This document shows positions 8,278 through 19,231 of a stretch of 64,000 bases of DNA, piece after piece. The notes below the pieces were generated by a model. The model saw only the letters and a program-made list of their open reading frames with translations. It was not told the origin of the DNA and did no database searches. Source of the DNA: Bacillus cereus G9842 (lineage in GTDB: Bacteria; Bacillota; Bacilli; Bacillales; Bacillaceae_G); the NCBI RefSeq assembly GCF_000021305.1, contig NC_011772.1, positions 639,501 through 703,500 on the forward strand, given 5' to 3'. Position numbers and translations under genes: made by a program. Position 1 is the first letter of the stretch. Each line of letters begins with the position of its first letter.

Positions 8278-9729
8278 TTGTTTCAAACGATAAAAAATGA
8301 CTGGTTTTCTAATGTGAGAGGGGACGTGTTATCAGGAATTGTCGTTGCTTTAGCATTAATCCCTGAAGCGATAGCCTTCTCTGTTATTGCAGGCGTGGAT
8401 CCGACAGTTGGACTATACGCAGCCTTTTGTATTGCGGTTACCATTTCATTTGTTGGCGGAAGAACTGGAATGATTTCAGCTGCAACAGGTGCAATGGCAT
8501 TATTAATGGTAACGCTTGTTAAAGGTCATGGTTTGCAATATTTATTTGCTACAACAATATTAACAGGTATCGTCCAAATTATTTTTGGCGTGTTCAAACT
8601 GAGCTCATTTATGAAGTTTGTTCCGAAATCTGTTATGAGTGGTTTTTTAAATTCACTTGGAATTTTAGTTTTTACAGCGCAATTACCGCATTTTAAAAAT
8701 GCAACTTGGCAAATGTATGCACTCGTTGTATTAGGACTTGCAATTATATATTTATTTCCACGTATTACAACGGCTGTACCTTCTACGCTTATTTCAATTA
8801 TTATTGTGACGAGTATTGCACTTATGAGCGGATTACAGTTGAAAACAGTAGGGGATATGGGAAGCCTACCGAAAGAATTACCGTTCTTTAGTATTCCTGA
8901 TGTGCCATTTACATTAGAAACATTAGGGATTATTTTACCTTATGCAGTTATGCTTGCAATCATTGGTTTACTAGAGTCTTTATTAACAGCTTCAGTTTTA
9001 GATGATATGACGCATACAGAAAGTAATAAGCATAAAGAGGCACGCGGACAAGGGATCGCAAACATCGTTGCTGGATTTTTCGGAGGAATGGCAGGATGTG
9101 CAATGATCGGTCAATCTGTTATTAATATTAAATCAGGTGGACGAGGTCGCCTATCGACATTTGTAGCGGGCGGATTTTTAATCGTATTACTATTCGTTTT
9201 AGGGAATTATGTCGTTCATATTCCGATGGCAGCTTTAGTTGCGGTTATGATTATGGTTTCAATCGGAACGTTTGATTGGAACTCTGTAACAACGATTCAT
9301 AAAGTACCAAAAGGAAACGCATTTGTTATGATTGTAACAGTTGTGATTGTCTTAATTACACATAATTTAGCATTAGGTGTAATTATCGGAACAGTAATTA
9401 GTGCGGTGTTATTTGCATTCAATATGGCAAAGATTCACGTGAAACATTTATATATTGAAAATAAGAAAATATACGAAATTCACGGTCAACTTTTCTTTGC
9501 ATCTACAGCCGATTTCATAAATAATTTTTCATTTAATGAAGATGTAAAAGAAATTGAAATGAATTTTACTCATGCGCACGTATGGGATGATTCAGCAGTG
9601 GCATCAATTGATAAAGTTATCATGAAGTATGAGCAAAGTGGTGTGAAAGTAAGTATAACAGGATTAAATGAACGTAGCTCAAAACTTGTTGCAAATTTGG
9701 CTACTTATAATAAAAGAATTGCTAGTTAA
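8278..9729 (+). CDS. SulP-family inorganic anion transporter with STAS domain
   Basis: 483 residues. An N-terminal multi-pass domain of about 10-12 segments begins with the SulP signature ([33 protein letters not shown]). A C-terminal cytoplasmic STAS domain spans about 395-480 ([19 protein letters not shown] ... [14 protein letters not shown]). Members move sulfate, bicarbonate or other anions; the substrate here is not deducible. The start is TTG 8278, placed 7 bases after AGAGGAG. A universal stress protein follows after a weak terminator, an arrangement that may allow partial co-expression. Confidence 0.9.
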   Translation: MFQTIKNDWFSNVRGDVLSGIVVALALIPEAIAFSVIAGVDPTVGLYAAFCIAVTISFVGGRTGMISAATGAMALLMVTLVKGHGLQYLFATTILTGIVQIIFGVFKLSSFMKFVPKSVMSGFLNSLGILVFTAQLPHFKNATWQMYALVVLGLAIIYLFPRITTAVPSTLISIIIVTSIALMSGLQLKTVGDMGSLPKELPFFSIPDVPFTLETLGIILPYAVMLAIIGLLESLLTASVLDDMTHTESNKHKEARGQGIANIVAGFFGGMAGCAMIGQSVINIKSGGRGRLSTFVAGGFLIVLLFVLGNYVVHIPMAALVAVMIMVSIGTFDWNSVTTIHKVPKGNAFVMIVTVVIVLITHNLALGVIIGTVISAVLFAFNMAKIHVKHLYIENKKIYEIHGQLFFASTADFINNFSFNEDVKEIEMNFTHAHVWDDSAVASIDKVIMKYEQSGVKVSITGLNERSSKLVANLATYNKRIAS

Positions 9730-9756
9730 AAGCCTCCTTTTTAGGGGGCTTTATTA
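9728..9756 (+). terminator. Terminator between SulP and Usp genes
   Basis: AAAGCCTCC / GGGGGCTTT stem (one wobble pair) with T-rich loop and tail. Confidence 0.75.
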
Positions 9757-9794
9757 TATAATACGAGTAGGATAACGAAAAGGGGATTCAGCAT

Positions 9795-10217
9795 ATGTAC
9801 AAACAAATTATATTAGCATGTGACGGTTCTGAACATGCACTTCGAGCAGCGGAACATGCAACATATATTGCGAAATGTAGCGAAGAAACAAATGTTGAAG
9901 TTGTGTACGTAGTAGATAATAGAACGGCAAAATCAGATATTATACAAGGTCAAACAGACTTAGAAACAATATCAGCTAGTCGAAAAGATAAATTAAAAGA
10001 GATTGAAGGTCTATTAAAGAAAGAGAACATTTCTTATACAATTACGATATTACATGGTGATCCTGGAGATACAATTGTTCAATATGTAAATACAGGAGAT
10101 ATAGATCTTGTTATCGCTGGAAGCAGAGGGCTAAATACACTGCAAGAAATGGTGCTTGGTAGTGTCAGTCATAAAATAGCAAAACGAGTGAAATGTCCGG
10201 TGATGATTATAAAATAA
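9795..10217 (+). CDS. Universal stress protein, UspA family
   Basis: 140 residues, a single Usp domain. The N-terminal strand IILACDGSEHALRAAEHA and the C-terminal ATP-binding loop AGSRGLNTLQEMVLGSVS (G-x2-G-x9-G-S type) are intact, so it likely belongs to the ATP-binding subgroup. Cytoplasmic. It sits 65 bases downstream of the SulP gene, and similar SulP-Usp neighbours are common in bacteria. Its exact role is not known. Confidence 0.92.
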   Translation: MYKQIILACDGSEHALRAAEHATYIAKCSEETNVEVVYVVDNRTAKSDIIQGQTDLETISASRKDKLKEIEGLLKKENISYTITILHGDPGDTIVQYVNTGDIDLVIAGSRGLNTLQEMVLGSVSHKIAKRVKCPVMIIK

Positions 10218-10230
10218 AATAGAATGTAAT

Positions 10231-10262
10231 GAAGACCTTAGTATAACTGAGGTCTTTTTTAT
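10231..10262 (+). terminator. Terminator after the universal stress protein gene
   Basis: AAGACCTTA / TGAGGTCTT stem, seven-base loop, run of T. Confidence 0.85.
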
Positions 10263-10315
10263 GTATAAATAACTCTTATTTGTGGAAATACTAGATATAT
10301 AAGTTGAAAAGATGT

Positions 10316-10337
10316 TAACTTACAAATTTGTAAGTTA
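10316..10337. promoter_or_regulatory. Perfect 22-bp palindrome upstream of a small membrane protein gene
   Basis: TAACTTACAAA/TTTGTAAGTTA is fully self-complementary with no spacer. It lies 83 bases before the 38-codon gene and after the usp terminator. A uninterrupted palindrome of this size is typical of a dimeric repressor operator; the regulator is unknown. Confidence 0.6.
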
Positions 10338-10419
10338 GTTGTTAGAGAAATCGATGTTATGAAATTTTTCCCATTGGTAAAATAAAAGTATCACAGGGGA
10401 GATAGGGAGGATGGAAGCA

Positions 10420-10536
10420 ATGAAATCATTTCAAAATTTGTCATATAGTCAAGGGGTAAGCTTAATTTGTCTAGGGGGATTTGCTGCATCTGTTACGTTA
10501 GCTGTTTTAATAAAGGTGTTTCATCAAATTTTTTAA
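10420..10536 (+). CDS. Small membrane protein, 38 residues, unknown function
   Basis: Begins MKSFQNLSYSQGVSLICLGG and ends VLIKVFHQIF, with one hydrophobic segment at about residues 13-32. A GGGAGG ribosome binding site lies 9 bases before ATG 10420. The ATG at 10411 in the same frame abuts the site and is unlikely to be used. It has a perfect palindrome upstream and a strong shared terminator downstream, so it looks like a genuine one-gene unit. I do not recognise a family. Confidence 0.6.
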   Translation: MKSFQNLSYSQGVSLICLGGFAASVTLAVLIKVFHQIF

Positions 10537-10591
10537 TATTAGAGTAGGGAAGGAATTGGTTGTTATCATTAGTAGGAACAGCAATGAAAAT

Positions 10592-10637
10592 AAAAAATAG
10601 CTCTTAGCATGTATGTAGATGCTAAGAGCTATTTTTA
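10592..10637. terminator. Bidirectional terminator between small membrane protein gene and glpT
   Basis: Perfect 18-bp arms with A-run and T-run on opposite sides. Confidence 0.9.
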
Positions 10638-10654
10638 TGATTTTTATATGTTAT

Positions 10655-12004
10655 TTAAGCTTGTTTTGATTTTACTGACCCTGTATTTAAAGTAAGGGCA
10701 AGGAAGAACATTGCAAGTATGCAAGATGCAAGTAATAAGATGAATCCGCCATCCCACCCGAATGCATCTACGATAAAGCCCATAGCGGCACTAGCGAAAG
10801 CAGCTCCGCCTAAGTAACCGAAGAATCCAGTTAAGCCTGCTGCAGTTCCAGCAGCTTTCTTTGGTGCTAAGTCAAGAGCGTGTAGACCAATTAACATAAC
10901 CGGTCCGTAAATTAAAAATCCAATTGCGACAAGAGCGATACTATCAACCATTGGATTACCAGGAGGATTTAACCAGTAAACAAGAACTGCGATAAATACA
11001 CCAATCATAAATAAAATACCAGCAGGTGCACGACGTCCTTTAAATAGTTTATCACTCATCCATCCGCAAAGAAGTGTACCTGGAATACCAGCCCATTCAT
11101 ATAGAGCGTAAGCAGTACGTGAGCTACTATGAGTAAAGCTTTTTTCTTCTACTAAATAAGTAGGAGCCCAGTCTACAACGCCGTAACGTACGAAATACAC
11201 GAAAACGTTCGCAATAGCGATGTACCATAAAAATTTATTGTTTAGTACGTATTTAAATAAAATTTCCTTTGCCGAAAGTTCGCGTTCGCGATCTTTTATT
11301 TTCTCATCTGGTGGATATTCTCCAGTATGCTCTTCAATAGAAGGTAGTCCACAAGATTGAGGTGTATCTTTCATTGTAATTAGTACATAAATACCAACTA
11401 AAATTGAAAGAATACCTGGGAAGTAAAAAATACTATGCCAGTCATTTGCAAAGAAGTATAAGCCTAATGTTACAAGAGAAGGCATCAGCGCGCCGCCGAC
11501 ATTATGAGCGACGTTCCAAATAGACATTTTTGTACCACGTTCGCTAATAGAGAACCAGTGAACCATCGTACGACCACAAGGAGGCCATCCCATGCCTTGT
11601 ACCCATCCATTTAAAAACTGAAGTACAAACATAAGTATAATGCTCGTTGTAATGAAAGAAAATGAGCCGAAAATAATATTAATGATACCTGATAAAAATA
11701 GCCCAGCTGCTAAAAAGTAGCGAGGATTACAACGGTCGGATACGATACCCATAAGAAATTTACTTAATCCGTAAGCGATAGATACTGCTGAAAGGATAAC
11801 CCCAAGTTCCCCTTTACTAAATCCTTGCTCGATTAAGTATGGCATTGCTAGTGAAAAGTTTTTTCGAACAAAGTAGTAACCTGCATAACCAATGAAGATA
11901 CCTAAGAATACTTGTAAACGTAATTTACGGTATTCGCTATCAACGCGATCAGCTGGTAAGCGTTCCGCGTGGGGCGCAGGTTTAAATAATTGTGTGAAAA
12001 ACAT
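10655..12004 (-). CDS. glpT: Glycerol-3-phosphate:phosphate antiporter GlpT
   Basis: 449 residues, major facilitator superfamily, organophosphate antiporter type with about 12 membrane segments. Recognisable blocks are the N-terminal [20 protein letters not shown], the [21 protein letters not shown] region (the conserved W-G-P-x-x-G-R in TM5 of GlpT/UhpT) and [25 protein letters not shown]. It imports glycerol-3-phosphate in exchange for phosphate. AGGGGAGG precedes ATG 12004. The leader contains a terminator-like hairpin (12062-12105), and a cre-like box lies further upstream, consistent with control by glycerol phosphate and carbon catabolite repression. Confidence 0.93.
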   Translation of the reverse strand: MFFTQLFKPAPHAERLPADRVDSEYRKLRLQVFLGIFIGYAGYYFVRKNFSLAMPYLIEQGFSKGELGVILSAVSIAYGLSKFLMGIVSDRCNPRYFLAAGLFLSGIINIIFGSFSFITTSIILMFVLQFLNGWVQGMGWPPCGRTMVHWFSISERGTKMSIWNVAHNVGGALMPSLVTLGLYFFANDWHSIFYFPGILSILVGIYVLITMKDTPQSCGLPSIEEHTGEYPPDEKIKDRERELSAKEILFKYVLNNKFLWYIAIANVFVYFVRYGVVDWAPTYLVEEKSFTHSSSRTAYALYEWAGIPGTLLCGWMSDKLFKGRRAPAGILFMIGVFIAVLVYWLNPPGNPMVDSIALVAIGFLIYGPVMLIGLHALDLAPKKAAGTAAGLTGFFGYLGGAAFASAAMGFIVDAFGWDGGFILLLASCILAMFFLALTLNTGSVKSKQA

Positions 12005-12050
12005 AAAATGAAAATCCTCCCCTAATTAATTCGAAGCGTTTTAAGACAGA

Positions 12051-12105
12051 GAATATAAAAAGGCCATGAAATATAAAAAAGTTTCCTTTTTTATGATTCA
12101 TAGCC
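12051..12105 (-). promoter_or_regulatory. Terminator-like hairpin in the glpT leader, candidate GlpP antitermination site
   Basis: On the minus strand, GGCTATGAATCATAAAAAAG pairs with a matching arm ending in TTTCATGGCC and is followed by TTTTTATATT, i.e. an intrinsic terminator 50-100 bases ahead of glpT. In B. subtilis glp operons carry such leader terminators, read through when GlpP is active; applying that here is inference. Confidence 0.6.
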
Positions 12106-12173
12106 GTGTACTCCGTTTCTCCGTGACTGTCAATATTAACTTCGTCGAAAATTATACAACTTTGTGACAAAAA

Positions 12174-12187
12174 TGTAAACGTTTTTA
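12174..12187. promoter_or_regulatory. cre-like site between glpT and the marR operon
   Basis: TGTAAACGTTTTTA matches the CcpA consensus TGWNANCGNTNWCA at all fixed positions but one. It lies upstream of both divergent transcripts. Confidence 0.45.
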
Positions 12188-12199
12188 TGAATAAAAGTA

Positions 12200-12246
12200 T
12201 TGACGGATTTTGTTCGTGGGATTAATATTTAAATACGTTAAATATT
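12200..12246 (+). promoter_or_regulatory. Promoter and MarR-type operator of the efflux operon
   Basis: TTGACG (12200-12205), 17-bp spacer and TATA-like TAATAT (12223-12228) form a near-ideal vegetative promoter. A perfect inverted repeat AATATTTAA-N5-TTAAATATT (12224-12246) covers the -10 box, the expected position for autorepression by the first gene product. Confidence 0.75.
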
Positions 12247-12273
12247 TTATTGTTTAAATAAGAGGTGGATAAC

Positions 12274-12732
12274 ATGCCAAATGATATGACGCATATCGAT
12301 AAAATTCAAGCTCTAGCCTTTTCGATTGGAAAGAAAATGCAGACGGAGTTATTAGAACAAATGCAAGCAACAGGACTTACACCACCGCAGTTTTATATTT
12401 TAAAGATTCTAGATCATTATGGGGCTTCAAGAGCGACAACATTAGCAAAAAAGATGTACGTGAAGCCTAGCGCAATTACAGTGATGATTGATCGTCTAAT
12501 CGATCAAGAACTTGTAGAACGCTATCACGACAAAGATGACCGTCGTGTTGTCATCATCGAGTTAACGAAAAAGGGGAAATCTAGAGTAGAAGAGGCAATG
12601 ACAGCTCGCAACGAGCATATTGCAAAATACTTTTCACATTTAGAGTTGCAAGAAAGAGAAGATTTATTACGTCTCTTTGAGAAGTTAGAAACCATTATTT
12701 GCGGGACACAAGAGAAAAAAGAGAATAACTAA
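12274..12732 (+). CDS. MarR family transcriptional regulator
   Basis: 152 residues with the winged helix-turn-helix fold: TPPQFYILKILDHYGASRA, recognition region VKPSAITVMIDRLIDQELVER, and the wing YHDKDDRRVVIIELTKKGK (the D-x-R-D-R-R-like signature of the family). ATG 12274 follows AAGAGGTGG by 5 bases; the in-frame GTG at 12265 lies inside that site. It is followed after 19 bases by an MFS drug transporter, so it most likely represses the efflux operon from the operator at 12224-12246. Confidence 0.93.
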   Translation: MPNDMTHIDKIQALAFSIGKKMQTELLEQMQATGLTPPQFYILKILDHYGASRATTLAKKMYVKPSAITVMIDRLIDQELVERYHDKDDRRVVIIELTKKGKSRVEEAMTARNEHIAKYFSHLELQEREDLLRLFEKLETIICGTQEKKENN

Positions 12733-12742
12733 GAGGAATTGA

Positions 12743-14365
<1,623 letters not shown>

Positions 14366-14368
14366 TGA

Positions 14369-14399
14369 AGAAGCATCGCCTTATGGCGGTGCTTTTTTG
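14369..14399 (+). terminator. Terminator of the marR-MFS operon
   Basis: AAGCATCGCC / GGCGGTGCTT stem, 4-base loop, six T. Confidence 0.9.
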
Positions 14400-14433
14400 A
14401 GTATAACCTTAAAAGCTTTTTAGTGAGAAATGA

Positions 14434-14482
14434 TTGACGTATTTTTAGAAATACGTTATATTATTTTCTGTAAACGGTTACA
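14434..14482 (+). promoter_or_regulatory. Promoter and operators of the ribose operon
   Basis: TTGACG (14434-14439), 17-bp spacer, TATATT (14457-14462). A perfect repeat ACGTATTT-N4-AAATACGT (14437-14456) fills the spacer. TGTAAACGGTTACA (14469-14482) near the expected start of transcription matches the cre / LacI-family operator pattern, so it could bind CcpA, RbsR or both. Confidence 0.7.
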
Positions 14483-14502
14483 TGAAATGAGGAGAAAAGA
14501 GA

Positions 14503-15474
14503 ATGAGTACGATTAAAGACGTTGCGAAATTAGCGGGAGTATCTGTTGCGACCGTTTCCAGAGTTTTAAATAAAAATGGATATGTTCACGAAGATACATT
14601 AAAAAAGGTAGAGCGTGCAATTGAGATGTTAGATTATAAGCCTAGTACAGTAGCGCGTTCACTGTATAATAAAAAGTCTCGTTTAATTGGCTTAGTTGTT
14701 CCAAATATCGTGAATCCGTTCTTTCCAGAAGTTGCACGTGCCGTAGAAGATGTAGCACATAAACAAGGTTACACAGTTGTCCTTTGTAACTCTGATGAAA
14801 GTTTAGAAAAAGAGAAACAATACATTGATGTACTTAGACAAAATAATGTAGATGGATTTATTGTAGCAACGAATCCACAAAATAGTGTTAATTACATGAA
14901 TTTATCTGTCCCGGTTGTTGCGATTGACCGTATGTTTAATGAGCGTATTCCTACTGTATATGCAGATAACTATGCAGGAAGTCAGGCTGCGACAAAGTTG
15001 TTACTAGATAAAGGATGTAAACATATTGCACATATTCGCGGTCCACGTGATGTGAGTACTGCAAATGAACGTTTTGAAGGTTTTGTAGACGTTATTACGC
15101 AAAATAATCTTTCGTATATGATTGCAGAGAGTACGTTTGATCCAGCAAATAGTGAGCGTGTAGCGATGGAATTATTAGAAGAATACCCGCATATTGATGG
15201 TATTGTTGCTGGGAATGATTTAATTGCGATTGGTATTGTAAAGGCTGCACTTCAAAAGGGGATTGCCATTCCAGATGATTTACAAATTATTGGATTTGAT
15301 GGAATTTCTTTAACAGAAATGATGTATCCATCTATTACAACAGTTGCACAACCGATATATGAAATGGGGAAAATTGCAACAGAGTTGTTGTTAGAGCAAA
15401 TGGAAGGAAATACATTAGAAGAGAAACACTATCGTTTGCCGATTGAAATTATAGAACGAAATACAACGAAGTAA
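14503..15474 (+). CDS. rbsR: Ribose operon repressor RbsR (LacI family)
   Basis: 323 residues. The N-terminal LacI-type DNA-binding domain is MSTIKDVAKLAGVSVATVSR with hinge helix YKPSTVARSLYNKKS. A periplasmic-binding-protein-like sugar domain follows (LIGLVVPNIVNPFFPEVARA, AGNDLIAIGIVKA, IIGFDGISLTEMMYPSITTV). It is the first gene of an operon containing all the ribose uptake genes, which fixes the ligand as ribose or a derivative by context. It likely binds the operator at 14469-14482. Confidence 0.93.
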   Translation: MSTIKDVAKLAGVSVATVSRVLNKNGYVHEDTLKKVERAIEMLDYKPSTVARSLYNKKSRLIGLVVPNIVNPFFPEVARAVEDVAHKQGYTVVLCNSDESLEKEKQYIDVLRQNNVDGFIVATNPQNSVNYMNLSVPVVAIDRMFNERIPTVYADNYAGSQAATKLLLDKGCKHIAHIRGPRDVSTANERFEGFVDVITQNNLSYMIAESTFDPANSERVAMELLEEYPHIDGIVAGNDLIAIGIVKAALQKGIAIPDDLQIIGFDGISLTEMMYPSITTVAQPIYEMGKIATELLLEQMEGNTLEEKHYRLPIEIIERNTTK

Positions 15475-15487
15475 GGAGATGAAACAG

Positions 15488-16384
15488 ATGCCAAATATTG
15501 CAGTAGTAGGAAGCATTTCAATGGACTTAGTGGCTGTTTCAAAAAAACGGCCGAAAGCAGGAGAAACAGTAATTGGTGAAGCGTTTCATACAATCCCAGG
15601 AGGGAAAGGGGCAAACCAAGCAGTTGCTGCAGCTAGGTTAGGAGCAAATGTAGCGATGGTTGGAGCGGTAGGAAATGATGATTATGGAACAGTAGTTAGA
15701 AAAAATTTAGAGAACGAACGCATTTTTATCGATTATGTGGTACCGGTTACAGATAGAACGACAGGAATTGCTCATATCGTTTTAGCAGAAGAAGATAACA
15801 GTATTGTTGTCGTACAAGGGGCAAATGCTCTTGTAAATAAGTCAGTTGTAGATCGCTCCAAAGACCTTCTTGTAAAAGCGGATATGGTTGTTCTTCAACT
15901 AGAAATTCCACTTGAAACAGTAAAATATGTATTGGCTATTTGTGAGGAACATAATATTCCTGTTATGTTGAATCCAGCGCCAGCACAAGTTTTATCAGAA
16001 GAAATTTTAGAAAAAGCAACTTATATTACGCCAAATGAACATGAGTGCCGCATTGTATTAGATGATTTTACATCACCAATTGAAGATTTATTGGCGAAGT
16101 ATCCAAATAAATTATTGATGACAGAAGGTTCTAACGGTGTTCGTTTCCATAATGGCACAGAGATTGTACATGTTCCTAGCATTGCTGTTGATGTAGTGGA
16201 TACAACTGGAGCTGGTGATACATTTAATGGTGCGTTAGCAGTTGCACTTTCTGAAGGAGAGACACTTCAAAAAGCAATTCGTTTCGCGAATATTGCCGGT
16301 GGTCTTTCTGTAACGAAACTTGGAGCACAGGGCGGTATGCCAACGAGAGATCGAGTACGTGAAGTGCAGGTGATTGTTGGATGA
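15488..16384 (+). CDS. rbsK: Ribokinase
   Basis: 298 residues, PfkB family. It phosphorylates ribose to ribose-5-phosphate using ATP. The first signature is at the N-terminus ([20 protein letters not shown]) and the second near the C-terminus ([18 protein letters not shown], catalytic Asp in GAGD). ATG 15488 is chosen because AAGGAG (15473-15478) is 9 bases upstream; the in-frame ATG at 15479 abuts the site. The stop overlaps the rbsD start by ATGA. Confidence 0.95.
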   Translation: MPNIAVVGSISMDLVAVSKKRPKAGETVIGEAFHTIPGGKGANQAVAAARLGANVAMVGAVGNDDYGTVVRKNLENERIFIDYVVPVTDRTTGIAHIVLAEEDNSIVVVQGANALVNKSVVDRSKDLLVKADMVVLQLEIPLETVKYVLAICEEHNIPVMLNPAPAQVLSEEILEKATYITPNEHECRIVLDDFTSPIEDLLAKYPNKLLMTEGSNGVRFHNGTEIVHVPSIAVDVVDTTGAGDTFNGALAVALSEGETLQKAIRFANIAGGLSVTKLGAQGGMPTRDRVREVQVIVG

Positions 16385-16776
16385 AAAAGCATGGTGTATT
16401 AAACAGTGAAATCGCGGCAGTCCTTGCTTCACTTGGGCATACAGATACGGTTGTAATTGCTGATTGCGGGTTACCGATTCCGGATGGAGTAAAACGAATT
16501 GATTTAGCTGTTGAGATTGGAAAACCGAGTTTTTTAGAGGTGTTACAAGTTGTAGCTGATGATATGGCAATCGAAAAAGTGACGTTAGCAGAAGAAGTCA
16601 TTATAAATAATGCGGAAGTAAATAAAGAGATCGAGCAAAAATTAATAGAGCCAGCATTTGAGTATGTATCTCATGAACAATTTAAAGAGCATACAAAGAA
16701 AGCGAAGGCGATTATTCGTACAGGCGAGGCTACGCCTTATGCAAATGTAATTTTACATGCAGGCGTGATTTTTTAA
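16381..16776 (+). CDS. rbsD: D-ribose pyranase RbsD
   Basis: 131 residues, the normal family length. It catalyses interconversion of the pyranose and furanose forms of ribose so that ribokinase receives the right form. Conserved blocks are the [30 protein letters not shown] start (catalytic His in LGHTD) and the C-terminal [19 protein letters not shown]. It overlaps rbsK by 4 bases, implying coupled translation. Confidence 0.95.
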   Translation: MKKHGVLNSEIAAVLASLGHTDTVVIADCGLPIPDGVKRIDLAVEIGKPSFLEVLQVVADDMAIEKVTLAEEVIINNAEVNKEIEQKLIEPAFEYVSHEQFKEHTKKAKAIIRTGEATPYANVILHAGVIF

Positions 16777-16794
16777 TAAAGGGAAGTGATGGGA

Positions 16795-18279
16795 ATGCAT
16801 ATTGAAATGAAAAACATTTCAAAGGCGTTCAATGGCAATCCTGTTTTGAAGAATGCACAGTTTATGATTGAAACAGGAGAAGTCCATGCATTGATGGGGG
16901 AAAATGGAGCGGGTAAATCAACGCTCATGAAGATTTTAACAGGTGTATACAAAAAAGATGATGGGACAATCACGATTGATGGGCAAGAGCGCACCTTTAA
17001 AAATGCGAAAGAAGCTGAAGAGTACGGCATCGCATTTATACATCAAGAACTAAACATATTGCCGAATTTAACAGTAGCTGAAAATATGTTTCTTGGTAAA
17101 GAGTTAATGTATGGGAAAACAGGTATTTTACGCACTCGACAAATGAACGCGATTGCGCAGCAGCAACTAGCAGAGCTAGGATTGCATGTAAGAGGCGCTA
17201 TGTTAGCAGAGGAACTATCGGTTGGACAACAGCAAATTATCGAAATTGCGAAAGCATTAATGACAAACGCGAGCGTTATTATTATGGATGAACCTACTGC
17301 GGCACTGACGGATCGTGAAATCGAAACGCTCTTTATAGTAATCAATAAGTTACGTAAAGAAGGTGTTTCATTCGTGTACATTTCGCATCGTATGGAAGAG
17401 ATTTTCTCGATATGTGATGCCATTACGATTTTGCGTGATGGAGAATACGTCGGAAAGAGATTAATTCCAGAAACATCATTTGATGAAGTAGTGAGTATGA
17501 TGGTGGGGCGCAGCATTGGTGAACGTTACCCAGAGCGAAATAGTCAAATTGGTGATGTCATTTTTGAAATGCGTAACGGAACGAAGAAAGGGAAATTTGA
17601 AAATGTTTCGTTTCAAGTAAGGAAAGGTGAAATCCTTGGTGTTGCTGGTTTAATGGGAGCTGGACGCACTGATATTATGAAAGCGATATTTGGTTATGAA
17701 CCTTTAGATTCTGGACAAATTTTTATAAATGGACAAGAAGTAAAAATTGATAGTCCGATAGATGCAATTAGACAGAGAATTGCTTTCATTACAGAAGATA
17801 GAAAGTCTGAAGGATTAGTGTTAGATTTCTCTATTCGCGAAAACTTATCGTTACCGAATTTAGAAAGTCTTTCAAAAGGAAGTGTTCTAAGCAACGAGCT
17901 AGAACAACAGTTTACAGAGGATATGATGAAGCTTCTTAATGTGAAAGCATCTAGCGGAGAGCAGGCAGTGAAATCTCTTTCTGGTGGAAATCAGCAAAAG
18001 ATTGTAATCGCAAAATGGCTAGGCATTCATCCGCAATTACTCATTTTAGATGAGCCAACAAGAGGTGTAGATGTTGGAGCGAAAAAAGAAATTTACTCTA
18101 TCATGAATAAGCTTACAGAGCAAGGCGATGCCGTTATTATGGTATCATCTGAGCTTCCGGAAGTTTTAGGGATGAGTGATCGAGTTCTTGTCATTCATGA
18201 AGGAAAAGTCGGCGGCATTTTAGGGAAAGATGAGGCATCACAAGAGTCTATTATGGCACTAGCTACAGGGGGAGAGTAA
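16795..18279 (+). CDS. rbsA: Ribose ABC transporter, tandem ATP-binding protein RbsA
   Basis: 494 residues with two ABC domains. The first has Walker [10 protein letters not shown], signature LSVGQQQ and Walker [11 protein letters not shown]. The second has the degenerate Walker [10 protein letters not shown] typical of RbsA/MglA proteins, signature LSGGNQQK and Walker [15 protein letters not shown] 16795 ([12 protein letters not shown]) matches the usual start of the family; in-frame GTG 16786 and ATG 16789 overlap the ribosome binding region. It powers the RbsC channel. Confidence 0.95.
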   Translation: MHIEMKNISKAFNGNPVLKNAQFMIETGEVHALMGENGAGKSTLMKILTGVYKKDDGTITIDGQERTFKNAKEAEEYGIAFIHQELNILPNLTVAENMFLGKELMYGKTGILRTRQMNAIAQQQLAELGLHVRGAMLAEELSVGQQQIIEIAKALMTNASVIIMDEPTAALTDREIETLFIVINKLRKEGVSFVYISHRMEEIFSICDAITILRDGEYVGKRLIPETSFDEVVSMMVGRSIGERYPERNSQIGDVIFEMRNGTKKGKFENVSFQVRKGEILGVAGLMGAGRTDIMKAIFGYEPLDSGQIFINGQEVKIDSPIDAIRQRIAFITEDRKSEGLVLDFSIRENLSLPNLESLSKGSVLSNELEQQFTEDMMKLLNVKASSGEQAVKSLSGGNQQKIVIAKWLGIHPQLLILDEPTRGVDVGAKKEIYSIMNKLTEQGDAVIMVSSELPEVLGMSDRVLVIHEGKVGGILGKDEASQESIMALATGGE

Positions 18280-18281
18280 GG

Positions 18282-19217
18282 ATGGCTAAGAAGGGGAATG
18301 TATTACAACAACTCGGTTCTTTAATCGGTTTAGTATTAATTATCGTCGTAATTACAGCTTTAAATCCAGCGTTCATTGAAATTCCAAATTTATTTAATAT
18401 ACTGCGTCAAGTATCGATTAATGCGCTTATTGCATTCGGAATGACCTTCGTAATTTTAACAGGGGGTATTGACTTATCGGTAGGTTCTATTTTAGCATTA
18501 TCAAGTGCACTTGTTGCTGGAATGATGGCAAGTGGCATGGATCCGTTCCTTGCAATGGCAGTTGGACTATTAGCAGGTCTTGTAATGGGAATTGTAAACG
18601 GTATCATCATTGCGAAAGGAAAAGTAGCTCCATTTATTGCAACTTTAGCAACAATGACTATTTTTCGTGGGTTGACGCTTGTTTATATGGACGGACGTCC
18701 GATCACCGGTCTTGGTGATCATTTAATGTTCCAAATGTTTGGCCGCGGTTATTTTCTTGGTATTCCGGTACCAGCTGTTACAATGATGATCGCTTTCGCA
18801 GTACTGTACTTCATTTTGAAGAAAACGACATTTGGCCGTCGTACATTTGCAATTGGTGGAAATGAAGAAGCAGCAGCACTATCAGGTATTAATGTTACGA
18901 GAATTAAAGTAATGATTTACGGTCTTTCCGGAATTTTGGCAGCGCTTGCAGGTATTGTCTTAACATCACGACTAGATTCTGCACAGCCGACTGCAGGTAC
19001 TTCTTACGAATTAGATGCAATTGCAGCAGTTGTATTAGGTGGAACAAGTCTTTCTGGGGGAAGAGGATGGATTGTTGGTACATTCATCGGTGTACTAATT
19101 ATCGGTGTACTAAATAACGGTTTAAATTTATTAGGTGTATCTTCTTTCTTCCAACAAGTTGTAAAAGGACTTGTAATCTTACTAGCTGTATTAATTGATC
19201 GCCGAAAAGAAGCATAA
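18282..19217 (+). CDS. rbsC: Ribose ABC transporter permease RbsC
   Basis: 311 residues, about 8-10 membrane segments. Family signatures include FGMTFVILTGGIDLSVGSILALS and ALSGINVTRIKVMIYGLSGILAALAG, the loop that contacts the ATPase. It starts 2 bases after the rbsA stop. Confidence 0.95.
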   Translation: MAKKGNVLQQLGSLIGLVLIIVVITALNPAFIEIPNLFNILRQVSINALIAFGMTFVILTGGIDLSVGSILALSSALVAGMMASGMDPFLAMAVGLLAGLVMGIVNGIIIAKGKVAPFIATLATMTIFRGLTLVYMDGRPITGLGDHLMFQMFGRGYFLGIPVPAVTMMIAFAVLYFILKKTTFGRRTFAIGGNEEAAALSGINVTRIKVMIYGLSGILAALAGIVLTSRLDSAQPTAGTSYELDAIAAVVLGGTSLSGGRGWIVGTFIGVLIIGVLNNGLNLLGVSSFFQQVVKGLVILLAVLIDRRKEA

Positions 19218-19231
19218 TGGAGGGACAGTTC

